DNA from: Eutreptiella sp. 'Long Island Sound 2002'
Taxonomy: Eukaryota; Euglenozoa; Euglenophyceae; Eutreptiales; Eutreptiaceae
Assembly: GCA_964036045.1 (NCBI GenBank)
Contig: OZ038383.1
Location: 38,363,294 to 38,427,293, forward strand
Direction: 5' to 3'
DNA length: 64,000 bases
Part shown: positions 11,066 through 22,623 of the stretch, in pieces
How the letters are laid out: the number at the start of each line of letters is the position of its first letter
How positions within the stretch are numbered: the first letter of the stretch is position 1
The notes under the pieces: generated by a model
What the model was told of the DNA's origin: nothing
What the model saw: only the letters and a program-made list of their open reading frames with translations
Databases searched by the model: none
Made by a program: the position numbers and the translations under genes

Positions 11066-13880
11066 TGGGTGACCGCACGAGTGGCAGGCGATCAGCCATA
11101 CTGGTGACCACCTGGAGCGCTTGCATCAAGTAGAGGGTGGCGTGACGCAGCTCCGTGAAGCCATGGCGAGTGTCAAGGCCGCGCTGCGATCAGACCTGAA
11201 CAGGGATCAACAGGTTTATGATCTGCTGAGACATCACGATCACCTCTTTGTAGGCATCATTATCGGTCTTGAGGCAATCAAAGGAGAGGTGGCAGCGCTA
11301 GGCAGCGCCATCAATGCCGCGCAGCACGACATGGGGGACCTCTTGGGGATCATCGCGGTTTGTAAGAACCTCACAAAACCGCCTTGTCCATGGTGGAGCG
11401 CAGTGTCAACAAGCTGCCGCAAACAACAGCGGACGCGCGTCTACGGCGGTTGGAGGAGTCCTCAGCGCGCGTGGACGCGAGCATCAAGGGCTGCCACGCG
11501 GCCATCGACGACATGCGGGCCTTCGTGGACGTGCACGGGCTGCAGCTTAGCGGCCACATCCACAACGTGTCGTCCTCCCTTGACGACCTGGAGCAGCGCG
11601 TGGGCCTGGTGGCGTGCCAAGAGGCCACCAACACGAAGGCCTGCGAGCGCATCGCATAGGAGATGGCGGACATCCGGAGGGTTACAGCCCCTCCTGAGCA
11701 GGTAACCAGTCTCCAACGTGTGGTCACTGGGTTGGAGCTGAAAGTAGGATCTTTGGAGGGTCAGTGCCACAACCTAAATATCCGGCAAGCGGCGGTGATA
11801 GATAATGTAGACAGGACAGCAGGCCTGTTAGATGAGCGCACCATCACAATCAGAGCGACCACGTCTCGCTTGACTTACTGTGAACAAACCTTACAAACAG
11901 CGCTCAAGAGATTCAACATATTAGAAAATGGGACTGACGCATCCTCGGGGATATGGACGCCATCTCCACCTCCTGAGACACCAAGTGACCCTCCCTCCTC
12001 ACACTCCTGCTCCGTCAGCGACGGGTGCTGCCCCTGGTGTGCATCGATAGTGTCTTCGTTGAAGGACGCCAATAAATCCCTCGAGCACAAGGTGGTTCGA
12101 CTCAACACACAGGTGGGTGACCTCCGGGGTCGGCTGTTGAATCAGAGTGAGGACAAAGCGTCTTAGAAAGCTGAAGTCATGAGCAAGATGAGGGAGAGCC
12201 CGGAGGGTATCTGACGCCAACACATGGAGGAGATCAGGGACAGTCACCACCGCCTGATACTGGTGGAGTCGGAATCAGATCGCCTGAAAGTGGAGGTGGT
12301 GCATCCATTTTCCAGGCCAGTCCACCAGTTCGACAGAAAGTGTGCGTCTTTGAAAAGACAGGTGCAACACAACAGCCAGGAGTTGGTGCTGGTCAAGGGG
12401 CAGCAGCGAATGCCTGGCCCTACGACATGACACCCTCTGGACTTGTCCACATCCCTGAACTTTGATCTGACAGCCGTGGAAACCCGAGTGGCCGAAGACG
12501 ACCCCTCCCTCCGGTCTTTGAATACGCAGGTTGCAGAAACCGTGAGCGGCACGGAAACCCTCGCGGGTGTCGTGGAACGCATAGGTGTGTAAATACAGGA
12601 GTGGCAGGAGGAGTGTGCAGCTAATGACGAGGAGGGACCAGAAGACCCTAGCCGTCGCCAGAGCACGACCCCCGCCCCCAACCCCTTCAACCCCACCCAC
12701 CCCATCAAGGCCGAGCCCGGAGCTCCGCCTACCTTTTCTATGGTCGAGGGCATTCATTTTTCCCATTGCCCATATGGGGACACTAAGCCTACACCGAGGG
12801 TTGCTACACAGTTTACTGGGTTGAGGGACATCCCGGGGTCGCACGCCAGCCCCCCCACTCCTAAGTCAGGGGCAAACGCCCCCATGTTGCTACACGAAGC
12901 GGGAGGCGCTACGTTTGATCTACCGGGCCTTGACATGAAGGGCAACACCCATGATGGCGAGAAGCACGTGAGTGTTTCTAACGTGCACCAGTTTTCAAAA
13001 GTGACCCCCTGTCAGCCATGGATAGTCTGCCTTCGTTTGGAGAGACGGGAATGACCCCAGTGCTGGTCACACCCGACATAGGGCCTTTTTCTTTACCTGA
13101 TAGCTCCAAGCCCGGCAGTGCCCCAGCCCACAAAGACCCGAATGTTCAGGTCTGGGCACTGTTCGGCACCGACAAGTTGGCGTCAGAAATTCTATACCTT
13201 GAAACCCGGCAAGTCATGAAAGACCTCCTCAAGACGCTGGTCTTCCGTGCGGACTGGGTAACGTTTGAGCCCCTCTGGGACCGTTACAGGGGATTTTGGT
13301 GCAAGCGTATGGTGCCAGATCTCCTAGCATACGTCTTCTGCTCGTGTTTCCTAGACGGAGGGAAGGCCAGCCTGGCTAGGAGTGCTGGCTGGGCATACGA
13401 GCAGATATACAACGTGGCCTCTACTGTCGGCCAAGGCAGTGTATCTCGCGAACTCCTAGAAAAACAATGGGTCGCCATGGACTTGCCTTGCCCAAAAACT
13501 GTGGCTAACTACAGCCTTTGGATAAACCAGTGGGTGTTACACGTACGCCGCACGGCACACCACAGCGCGCCAAACAAGTGTGGCGCCAGGCGCGTGAGCT
13601 TCATGGAGGATATGGGGCAGAACTTGCCGACCTGGCAAAGCTGGAGGCGCTGCACGGTGAGTTCACCTGGGATGCTTCACACTCACAGGTGGGTAACCAG
13701 CTCACCTGGCGCGATAAGCGCAAGTGGCAACAAAAATGCCATGAGGAGGCGCAGCCGGCGCCTCCAACGCAAATGCGCATGTGAGTAAAAGTGTTGCCCT
13801 TGCCCGGCAGGCCCAAGTGGAGACCCCAGAAGGCAAACCTGCCGAGGCAACCCCTAAGGGGGACGCCCAGGGAGACACGG
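11066..13880 (+). pseudogene. Element G: coiled-coil Gag-like pseudogene
   Basis: About 930 codons of related coding sequence, mostly in one frame from about 11384 to 13010, are broken by TAG (11657), TAG (12164), TGA (12212), TGA (12428) and TAA (12590). Frameshifts lie near 11370, 13015 and 13540. The N-terminal half is heptad-rich (for example RLRRLEESSARVDASIKGC). A proline-rich linker follows (about 12660-12900), then a compact domain (13140-13560) with many tryptophans (WVTFEPLWDRYRGFW) and a basic/acidic C-terminus. Coding sense persists right up to 13880, where the LTR of element C begins, so C landed inside this gene. The layout resembles retroelement Gag proteins with coiled coils, but I do not recognise the family, and it could be a host gene that decayed. 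Confidence 0.6.
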
Positions 13881-14676
13881 AGAAAGTTATAACAGGCTTT
13901 TGATATTGATGCTTTTGATGATATTGTTTGTTTTGTGCTCCTGCTTGCTCCTGCTGCTTCTTGATGTAGCTCAGTCTTTCCAAATGCCAATGTTTTGGTA
14001 AAGTGAAATGATAGACCAAAGCTCCCAAGTACCCACAGTGTAATAAGAGGAAATTCAGGATCAAATACACAACATGACTATCTGCAGTCAATGGAGAGAA
14101 GATAGACAATGTATCCAAATAAATGAACTCACAGTGACTACAGATTTAGGAAAAGATAGTTAGAAAATATCCTACAATCATAGGAAACCTGCCCACATGG
14201 ACACACACTCTTTTGTAGTGCCATCTTGAGATGTGCATTCATTGTTATGGGTCCCAAAGGTGCTGAGGTGGCATGGCTTGTGGCGCTGAGGTCACTGCCA
14301 TGTCACATGGGAACTTCCTACTTAGCTAGGCTGACTGGGTATTGAACCCAGGACCTCTAAAAAAGAGGTACCCCAGCCCCCTAGGGTGCAGACCACTAAG
14401 ATGGCTAAGCATTCATGAGAAAATATAGAAAAATGTATAGGCTCGGAATCAATGTCAGCGCCTCAGTCAGTCCAGGAAATGGTGTTTATGTCCAATCAGC
14501 TGGGGGGTCAGGGGTCCACAAGATTTCCAAAGTTAAGTGCTTGAATTTATAGGTCAAAATGCTTTGTCACCCCTTTTTGGTTAGGTCAATACTATGTCAA
14601 AAATGTAGTATGCCTCTAGACAACTCTAAGACAACTAACGCTTACCCCTAGGCATGGAAATACACTTTTTCTTACT
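13881..14676 (-). repeat. Element C: 3' LTR
   Basis: A 796-bp segment matches the two element B LTRs over its full length, with the same termini (+ strand start 'agaaag', end 'tttttcttact') but much lower identity. It is followed on the + strand by 'cccgcctt', the degenerate complement of the polypurine tract seen in B. Orientation is therefore minus, as in B. The sequence just outside (13876-13880, CACGG) would be the target-site duplication, but its partner is missing because the 5' end of C is lost. Confidence 0.85.
14328..14410 (-). other. tRNA-like module in element C LTR
   Basis: Read on the minus strand, a split A-box-like word ('cttagtggtctgc') is followed by a 5-bp stem ACCTC/GAGGT around a T-rich 7-nt loop. 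Next comes a canonical T-arm, CTGGG-TTCAATA-CCCAG, which contains a B-box-like GGTTCAATACC. The same module occurs in both element B LTRs. It resembles a tRNA-derived Pol III promoter, as in SINEs, rather than a functional tRNA, since the spacing between arms is wrong. Confidence 0.5.
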
Positions 14677-16936
14677 CCCGCCTTGTGTGGTGGTGGGCAT
14701 CACTTTAGCATTTTAAGGAAAAAAGGGTATTTTTCTTGGTCTGCGCATGGTTTCAGCATCTTTTCAAAATTACCTATAAATTCCCTGACAGTGAAAAGAG
14801 GGCGCTGCACCAGGGCAGTTGCCAGTTTTTGCCTTGTTGTAACAAACTCCTACAGCCCCCACTGCGCTCAGCGGCATCGCTGGGGTGGCTGTGGGCGGTA
14901 GGGGGTTAGAATGGGCATGCAAAGTCATGTGATCATGCCTCCCTCTCTCCAGTTGGCAAAAAGCTAAACCCAACGCAGGATACGGTCAGGGCACGCTGTC
15001 CGGGTCTCTGTGGTACCTGCAGACTGTACCTGTCCTGTCCTTATGGCGAGGGGGTGGCGTTAAGGATCCTTTGCCCCTTAATGGGGTCTTGGGATACTGG
15101 ACAGTCTTCTTCGGGCTGCGGGTCGGCCAGAACGCGGCTTACTTCGCTTCGCCTCACAGGGACATCTGTACAGAAAAGATACAAGGGATGAGGGCCTGAT
15201 TCATGCGCGACGATTGACAATACACCTAAGTCCGTCGAATGACGGCCTAGAATTTTTCTTAGGGTACACACCTGTGCAGAATCTCCATGTGCATTCAATG
15301 CACATTTGTACGCCTTTCTTGTTCATCACAGGAATTTTCAAATACCTCGATTCATACGCAGACAAAAGCGGCGTCCGGGGTCGCGTCTTAATTCACAGCC
15401 GGAAAAGGCAGAGAAAATAAGATTATAACAGTATGTCTCGTAAAAATCAAGAAATAACGAAACACACATTAAATCCTAAAGGTAGAAATTCCACCCATGC
15501 TCATAGCAATTTTCAAGAATCAAGAATTCAAAAATTCAATAAGAATTCAAAGAAAGAGGTATAAACATACAGGTTGTTATTGCTTTGCATGCTGCATACA
15601 CATTGCTTGCCTCTTGTTTCCGTTGACGAGCCGTGTAGCAGCGGTAACATGGAGTAGAGGGATTGATTAGAAGATTGCAAAGTGATTAGAGGTGAGATTG
15701 AGGCAAAACAGATGGCCTTCGGCCAGGGGGTGGCTGTCACATGGGGCTACCGGTCCTGCCCCGCGGTGCAATGCGGGGCAACTGTGACAACTGCTCTTAC
15801 ACACCAACCTCCCTTTTTCTGTTGCCCTGATTAGATCATACACACGTGTGCATACTCGCCCTGCCTCGTTCATGTTCGGTTTATACCCTCTTCCTTGCTC
15901 ACGTTCTCCAGAGGTAGGTAAGGTGAGTAAGCCCAAGACTGGCCAGCCCCTGGTTGAGTCAGTGATTGTGACAAAGAGGGGTATGGATTGAGTGTGATTT
16001 GATTGTTAAAAATAGGAAGTTGACCACTCGTGCATACTCATGCATGCATATGACGCATCAAAGGGTAGGCCACGCGAAGTGCGCTTGGTATGACCCTTGT
16101 TTAGGTGACCCAGGGGCTCTGGCCCACGTTCTATAAGAGAACGGGCGGACTTCCTTAAGCTTGCTTGCTTGATACAGCAGCTTTCAGACAGCGTATTATT
16201 TTCCTGTCAGAGGACCTTATAATACAGCGAGGCAGGTTAGGTTCCCCTGCTGAAAGCTGTCCTGCATTTGCCTCCGTTCTCAGGTGGGCAAGGTCAGGGT
16301 GGTTGCTGCGGCAGCAATGTTTTTTCTGCCCCGCTAAACCGGGGGCTGATCACACGACAACATTCTCCTTCTGCCTCCGCCAGGCCCTGTATGGCATGAA
16401 GACGACATCCTCACACTGTGTGCACACAAACAGAGCACTCCTTCCCTCCAAGCCCTAGGAGGGAAATGTGTTGTGACGTCCCTGTTAGGCCACAGGAGCT
16501 TAGTAGCGCTGTGTTCTCTTGCATTCTTACAGGGGGGCCACTAGGGCCCGTGAACTCTTCATGAACACCACCAAGTAGTGGTTGAGTGTAGGAGTGATAG
16601 GCCTGGGTGAGAGCTAGAGCACGGCCGTGTTTGCCCACCCTTCGAAGGTTCCTGCCACTGTAGTAAGTGTAGGACCTTTAGTGCGGGTGTCACCGTCGCG
16701 CCTGTTTCCTGAAGTTTTATCAGGGTTTTTGGTGGGCAGTGGCAGTGGTAGTCCAGGTTTTGGCCTTCTAGCATACAGGTGGTTTCATGTGTCGTAGCCT
16801 TTGGCCACCCCTCCCCTGTAGTAGGCAGGTAGATACATGGGAGCCCCCAGCCGGATAGTTGGGGGGCACAGTGCAAAAAAGGCAGGTAGGTAGGCAAAAT
16901 AAATACCTTGGCGTTAGCGCTGGGTATTCCCGCCAG
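14677..16936 (-). mobile_element. Element C: 3' non-coding region (left fragment)
   Basis: About 2.26 kb between the C LTR and the point where element A inserted. It aligns in order with the 2.27-kb stretch between the B polypurine tract and the end of B pol (31083-33355). Shared landmarks include 'tccgtc(g/a)aatgacgg', 'gtttagg.(g/t)acccaggggctc' followed by a short hairpin (16128-16142), and 'gctgggtattccc' next to the break. I see no conserved open frame. Element A inserted at 16936/45452, and the target CCAG is duplicated on both sides. Confidence 0.75.
16933..16936. repeat. Target-site duplication of element A (left)
   Basis: CCAG lies directly before the TG of the 5' LTR and is repeated directly after the CA of the 3' LTR (45452-45455). 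Removing A with one copy restores the order seen in the homologous part of element B ('gggtattcccc.aagg'). Confidence 0.8.
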
Positions 16937-19918
16937 TGAAGCGGTACCCAGAACCCCATGGCTAGGGTAGGGCATACAACCGGTCTCTACTCCACTAACC
17001 CCATGTACGGAAGGGAAGACGCCCGGTGCGAGCCCGGCGGGAGCGTGTTCCGTGCCGTAAAGCCCCGCATCGGCAACTGATGCACCGCCAGCGGAGATTT
17101 ATATATCAGAATATCAGGAATCAACAGGGTTTTTTTTTCATATTGTTTCCGTCAATTTTTACGCTTCCGTTCTGATGTTCACTGTTTTGACAGCTGGCAA
17201 TTAGTTCGCGACTCTAGCGTGACCGCCAGTTTAACTGTTAGATACAGATATTTTAGCGCAAATCGTGACGAAGACTCTAAAGTCTTCAGGAATTGCATTG
17301 ATGCATCCGCGATTTTCACATCTTACACTCGCAACCTTAATCCGAATTTTTCAGGATGTCGAAATCGGATTTTCGACTTCGACATCCCCGCACTTGATTT
17401 GACCTCTTTCGAGTGGACCTACGTGCTTCCCTATGCACGAATCAACTTTCCTTTTGTCTTGCCCTCCATTTGTCTTAGAGATACGGGCAAGACAAAGTTG
17501 ATTCGTGAGGCCACTTGTGAGGGTCATATCTCGTGCCGCTTGCGAGGAATGACGATAAGGAAACGTGGGATGTATTCACAATACTCCCAACGTAATTTAG
17601 GAAGCTATATACACCTTGCGTCTCCACACGTGCGCGCTAGCGTAATGGATCATGGTCAAGAGGGTAGAGTTTGCGTTATAACTCTTTGGCCATGATATTG
17701 CGTGCGTTAAGATAACCTTCGAGTGTAGCGCGCGAGTGTTGTTGTTGCATAGGAACTTTCCTTGAGTTCCTATGAGCGATTGACACAAAGTTATGCCCTT
17801 GGGAGGGCATGACATATCGTGGGGGGAGCTACCTTTTTGGGCAATATGGAGTATGTGCCTTGTGTTGTGTTGCGTGCCCATTTGGCGGGTCCATCGCTCC
17901 AAGCCAAACCCGCCAATGGACCACATATTGCGCAAGCCCCTTCTCCATACTCCCCACAATCAGTTGCAAGCCTAACGTTCGTGGAGGGAAGCTTGTGTGG
18001 CCATCCCAAAGCGATGCGTTGGGAGCAAGGTGTGTATTTTGCAATTTTCCATATTTTCATGTGCCCACTTGGGAAGTAGCGCTCGTGACCCTTCAAAGCG
18101 CCCCAAGTGGAGCACATATGTGGAATCGAAGGTCATTGATGTCAAGTCATTGTGTTTAGAAGGATTGGTCGATTACTCAATCCAAGCCGAAGATATTATA
18201 ATATATTTTTGCGCCTTTCAAGGCACTCTTGGGTGTTTTTTCGCCAATATTAATGTTTTTTGCCCGTCATGATGTCAAGTGGCGACCGTCTATCTCAACG
18301 TTGCGCTCAATTCACATCATGATTCAAGTATGTTATGGAGGTACATACTTCGGTGCCCAACATATCTTGGACCCGGCGAATAACTCCTCTTGGGCTTGGC
18401 ATACCGTGGCCGCCATGTTGGCGATTTGGGACTATCTCAAATCATGGGCTCACTTGGCGACCCTGCCATTCCCAAAACCGGAGGAGTTGGGCGATGCCCA
18501 AAAGATATGTTGGACACATATGACTTGATACCAATCCTATGGCACACTCCGGTCCAAGTCGGGCATGTGCCTCATTTGCCCCAACCATGAGTGTGCGCAT
18601 TTTCGGCCATTTTGAGCAATTTTCCACTTTTTCTGCCCGCCGTGCACTATGTTCAGCCCACCCGTGCACGCCGGACGCATGGACCAATGGACCATATATG
18701 ACATGGGTGTTATGCATATTGGTCCCCATGGTTCACACACCACGTCGGCGAAGCGAAGCAACCTTCGTTAGGGGGCTAGCCCAAAGTGAGTGTGGGCAAT
18801 TTTGCCATTTTTGCATTTGTGGACCCAATTGGGATTGTCACCACGCCAAGTGGCATTGAGATCATTGAGTGCCAAGTGCATGGGAGTCTCTGTTGGACTC
18901 CCGATAGATCGCGTATGGAAAAGCGGATCCAATCTCCAAGCCGGCGTGGAGATATACTATTGGGAGCACCCCCGAATTTTGGCTCATTTTGAGTAGCAAA
19001 AATGACCCCCTTTTGGGACCCTAATTTCACCCCCCCGTGTGGTCAATTGGCGGCCCCATATCTCTTTGCCCACAGGGAGCCCGGACCTAATTTCAGGTTG
19101 TACACTCAGATATAAGTGATAGGTCCTGCCTCCTACCCTGTGAGCCATTGGCCTTGTCCTGGCCGGGTGAGCCACGCGTGAGAGGGATGCCAATTTTGGT
19201 TGTTCTGGCATCATGACCCCACTTGACGAACCCGTGGTGCCCTGATGCCGGGGCCTCAGAGGGAACCAGGTTGGGTGAGGGCTCCACAGAGTTTGTAAGC
19301 AAAGGGCATAGGGTCAGTTGCCTCGTCCCTACCTCTGGCGGGTCCGGACGAGGGGTCAATTTTGGAGATTTTTGAGCTAATATCAGTTTGGGCTGAAACA
19401 GCCCATTTTCAGCTACCAACTCCTAGGGGATAGGGGCGGGGCCATATCTCTGGCTCAGAGGGAAGTTGGGACCTGTTGTTAAGGGAGCATGAGGTACCAC
19501 TGTTGGTTGGCCTTGGAGCGCCTTGGTTCCCAGGAACTCGCCTCTGGCTGGGCGGGACACCTCCCCTATTGGCAGGGTTTCAGGGTCCGGACTGAGCAGG
19601 GCATGGGTTGTGTTTGAGCCCCCGCCCCCACCAGCCACTGAGAGGGTCGGACCTGGGATTGGGATATGAGTTGGGACTGAGTGTCTATTGTCCTGTGATG
19701 CCCTTACCCCAGTCCAGTCTTAACCCCATGTGTACATATCCTGATGTGTTGCTGTACATACTTTTGTTCCCTTGTTTCAGAGTGGCAAGGATCCTGAAAC
19801 GCTTTGTCACATGACATGAGCGCATTGATGCCCCTGTGAGCGTAGTGCTTTGCCTGCCTGCTCACTTGCGCGTGTCCACCGCAGCGTCCCGTGGCCAGGC
19901 CCCCACGGGAACGCGTCA
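16937..19918 (+). repeat. Element A: 5' LTR (2982 bp)
   Basis: Pairs with 42470-45451 at the same length, with TG...CA ends. It should carry the promoter (U3), transcription start and polyadenylation signals, though none can be placed with confidence. Roughly 17430-18520 is a chain of inverted repeats, including a 23-bp stem with a 6-nt bulge (17440-17505), CATAGGAACT/AGTTCCTATG (near 17750) and TTGGCGGGT/ACCCGCCAA (near 17885). A 216-codon open frame in the 3' copy (42577-43227) is interrupted here by a TGA, where the 3' LTR has CGA. Confidence 0.93.
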
Positions 19919-20304
19919 AAAGCGTTTCACCGCCGCGGGGTTACCCATCCCTCGCGTGCCACTCGGGGCCACGGACCCCGAGCAGCGCGGCGCAGCAGCT
20001 CGCAGCTCGCAGCTCGCAGCGCAGCGCAGCGGCTCGCAGCGCCGCCCAGCGACAGCGCCGAGTCCGTCACGGAGCCCGCAGCGCCGTCCAGAGCATCGCC
20101 CTGACCACGCCGCGACCGTGAAGGAGGAGGACAGACCAGGACTCCCTCATCAGCGAGTCCCATCGGCCGACCAGCAAGGCCGCACACCCAGTCGCGTCAA
20201 CCACCTCGACAACCACCGGCCGACCAGCACCGGCCGCACTCCCAGTCCAGTGCTACAGCACCCACCTCAACAACCACCCCAGGACCACTCCATCGAGAGC
20301 ACCG

Positions 20305-20703
20305 ATGGTGAACTGGGACGAGGCGGGCAAGACCTGGCCGCAGCCCCACCCCCATGCGGCGCGCCTACTGCGTGGGTTGCTGTGGGGGCAGCAGTACCGC
20401 CACAGCAATCCCCAGTGCGAAGGCGGCATGCCCGGGAGCTTCGAGCTCCGCGGGGACATGGGCGAGGAGCGCCTGCGGGCAGTGGAGGAGTGGCTGCGGG
20501 CGGAAGGGTATGAGTACCGCTTCCGCCACAAGCGCTGGAGGACCTGGACCCGGCCGGACAGGCCCGGCGAAGGGCTGCGCCCCGACGGGATTGAGGAGGA
20601 CGAGAACTCCAGCGAGTACCCGTCGGGCGCCTCGATCAATGTCTCCATGTGGGACATGATCGAAAAGAACTTCCCGGAACCGGGGAGCGAGCGCAGGCTG
20701 TAG
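20305..20703 (+). CDS. Element A: leader open frame (ORF0) upstream of Gag
   Basis: An ATG-initiated frame of 132 codons, tryptophan-, arginine- and glutamate-rich, ending at TAG (20701-20703). The frame stays open beyond the stop into the next coding block (20704-22620) with similar composition. The TAG is therefore either a nonsense change (CAG to TAG) in a longer protein or a leaky stop. I recognise no domain. The true start may lie upstream, since the frame is also open before this ATG. The region follows the 5' LTR directly. Confidence 0.5.
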   Translation: MVNWDEAGKTWPQPHPHAARLLRGLLWGQQYRHSNPQCEGGMPGSFELRGDMGEERLRAVEEWLRAEGYEYRFRHKRWRTWTRPDRPGEGLRPDGIEEDENSSEYPSGASINVSMWDMIEKNFPEPGSERRL

Positions 20704-22623
20704 GGCAGCAGCAGCAGCGCGTCTCCGGGGAAGGAGAAGCGGTCCGCCGGGGACAGGAAGCGGGACCGGAAGTGGCGGGAGTACCAGGAGTCCCTGGCCG
20801 CCGAAGCCGCCCAAGGCGCCAAGGGCGGAACCCCAGCCCCCAGTCCCCAACGGGCCAATGGCGGTCACCACCGCGGCTCCACCACCCTTGGCGACTACTT
20901 CCAAGTCGCCAAGCAGACCAAGGCCAAGCCCCGTCCGCTGCTCCTGAGGAAGTCAGGCCCCAGCAGCGACGTGGAGTCGGCCCACCGCGGGACGATGCCG
21001 GCCGACCAGGCCAGCTCCAGCAGCAGCGTCGCTCCAGACCAAAGAGACGTGGCGCGCGCCTGTGAGCGCGCCTGTGGGGTGCCCTGCAACCTTCGGGTTG
21101 CCCGGCAACGGGCCACGCAGCGGAACGCTGCCGTGGAGGGCGCCGCGGGCATCGCCCAGCAGGAGGCTGCGGAGTGGGCGCATGGCATGGCCATCCATGC
21201 CACCACCGTGGCGGCCATTGCGGCCGGACTCACGGCCGCAGCCGCCCGTGAGGCAGCGATTGCCCAGGTCAAGAGTGAGTGGGCGGCAGCCGACGAGGAA
21301 GCCCGCCTGACGCAAGAGGCCATTGCCTGCAAGGAGGCCGAGGTGAAGGCGCTGGAAGAGGCAGTGGCTCAAGAGAGGGCAAAGAAGGAGGCGGAGGAAA
21401 GGGCCCACGCCGAAGCGACGGCTAAGGCCCAGGCGGACGCCGCCAAGAAGGACGCCATCGAGGCCGCGCGACGGAAGGTCGCTGAGGAGAGGGCCAAGAC
21501 GGAGGCGGAGCTGGCGGCGTTGGAAGCGGAGAAGGCGCGGCTGCAGCAGGCCCGGGAAGCCGAGGCGGCTCGTGCTCGGGAGGAAGCCGAAGTGCGGGCT
21601 GCAGCAGCCACCGCCGCCGCAATGGAGGAGGCAGAGGCCAAACTCCGCCGCGAGACTCCCCCGGGAGGATCACGAGTGGAGACCCTTCGAAACCTTTTCG
21701 AAGGGGACCCCTCCTCCAAGATGACGCTGGACGAGGCCGACACGGGCAGCAGTGGGAGCAGTGGCCCCACTGCCCATCGACGGAGGAAGGGCAAGGGGAA
21801 GACCCCGGAGAGGCCGCGGAGGCCAGCAGGTGGACACCCCCACGACAGTGACCCCTTCTTCACTGCCAGCGACGGGGATGAACGAGGCCGCCGACATCGC
21901 CAAGTGGTGGCTTGGACGGGCGGAGGAGGCGGAGACATCCCCATGGAGCAGGAAGGTGAGGAGGAGGATCTTCCTCCTCCCTACCGGAGCTCGGAGTCTT
22001 CCGAGACCGAGGCGCCCAGGTGGGGCGACATGGACGAGGATGACGACATGGACTTCGACATCACGAAGAAGCGCCCATCCTCGGACCCACCGAGGCGACC
22101 CGGCGGAGACCCACCGGGACCCCCTGGCGGAGGACCATCAGGACCCCCTGGAGGACGCCCACCAAATGGACCCCCTGGAGGCGGACCACCGGGCGGGGGA
22201 GGACCCCCTGGACCGGGCGGACCCGGCGGAGGCCCTCCTGGAGGACCCCCTCGGGACCCCGACGACCCACCAGGGAACGGCGACCCGAATACCACCTGGC
22301 GGTGGATTGTCTACCTCCGCAGGAGGGTCCAGTTCCTCGAGCGCGAGGTAGACACGGGCAAGGGCGAGATGACTCGCATCGCCAGGGTCGCCGCGCGCGC
22401 GCAGAGAGAGCTGGACATCGCCAAGATCGAGATGGTCAAGAGCGCCAGCGTCGCCACTGCCACCCAGAGGCTGCTGGACATCGCCAGGGGCGAGACCAGG
22501 TCGCTGAACAAGGTCATCAGCGGCCTGCAGCAGAGGCTGGACGCGCTGGAAGCCCGTGGGAGCGTCGGCAGCGACCACCCACCCCTGGAGTCTGGCTCGT
22601 CGGACGACGGCTGGGGACCCTGA
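20704..22623 (+). CDS. Element A: Ala/Glu coiled-coil and PPG-repeat protein (ORF1)
   Basis: 639 codons in the same frame as the preceding and following blocks, ending at TGA (22621-22623). From about 21080 to 21660 the sequence is an Ala/Glu/Lys-rich predicted coiled coil. It is followed by an acidic serine-rich region (21700-22060), a collagen-like Gly/Pro tract with repeated PPGG (about 22085-22270), then a second heptad-rich segment ending in LQQRLDALEARG (about 22300-22560). There is no in-frame methionine before 20995, so initiation may be upstream or by readthrough. Position and composition suggest the N-terminal extension of Gag or a structural accessory protein. This block is not a standard gypsy domain. 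Confidence 0.6.
   Translation, partial: GSSSSASPGKEKRSAGDRKRDRKWREYQESLAAEAAQGAKGGTPAPSPQRANGGHHRGSTTLGDYFQVAKQTKAKPRPLLLRKSGPSSDVESAHRGTMPADQASSSSSVAPDQRDVARACERACGVPCNLRVARQRATQRNAAVEGAAGIAQQEAAEWAHGMAIHATTVAAIAAGLTAAAAREAAIAQVKSEWAAADEEARLTQEAIACKEAEVKALEEAVAQERAKKEAEERAHAEATAKAQADAAKKDAIEAARRKVAEERAKTEAELAALEAEKARLQQAREAEAARAREEAEVRAAAATAAAMEEAEAKLRRETPPGGSRVETLRNLFEGDPSSKMTLDEADTGSSGSSGPTAHRRRKGKGKTPERPRRPAGGHPHDSDPFFTASDGDERGRRHRQVVAWTGGGGGDIPMEQEGEEEDLPPPYRSSESSETEAPRWGDMDEDDDMDFDITKKRPSSDPPRRPGGDPPGPPGGGPSGPPGGRPPNGPPGGGPPGGGGPPGPGGPGGGPPGGPPRDPDDPPGNGDPNTTWRWIVYLRRRVQFLEREVDTGKGEMTRIARVAARAQRELDIAKIEMVKSASVATATQRLLDIARGETRSLNKVISGLQQRLDALEARGSVGSDHPPLESGSSDDGWGP

Noticed and set aside
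14328-14410. Functional tRNA gene
   Set aside because: The T-arm and an anticodon-like arm are present, but the D-arm/A-box spacing and acceptor stem do not fold into a tRNA.
19836-20513. 226-codon frame overlapping the 5' LTR end of element A
   Set aside because: It runs in a different frame from the conserved Gag-Pol frame, is dominated by Gln/Arg/Pro low complexity and crosses the LTR boundary. The frame from 20305 is the better candidate.
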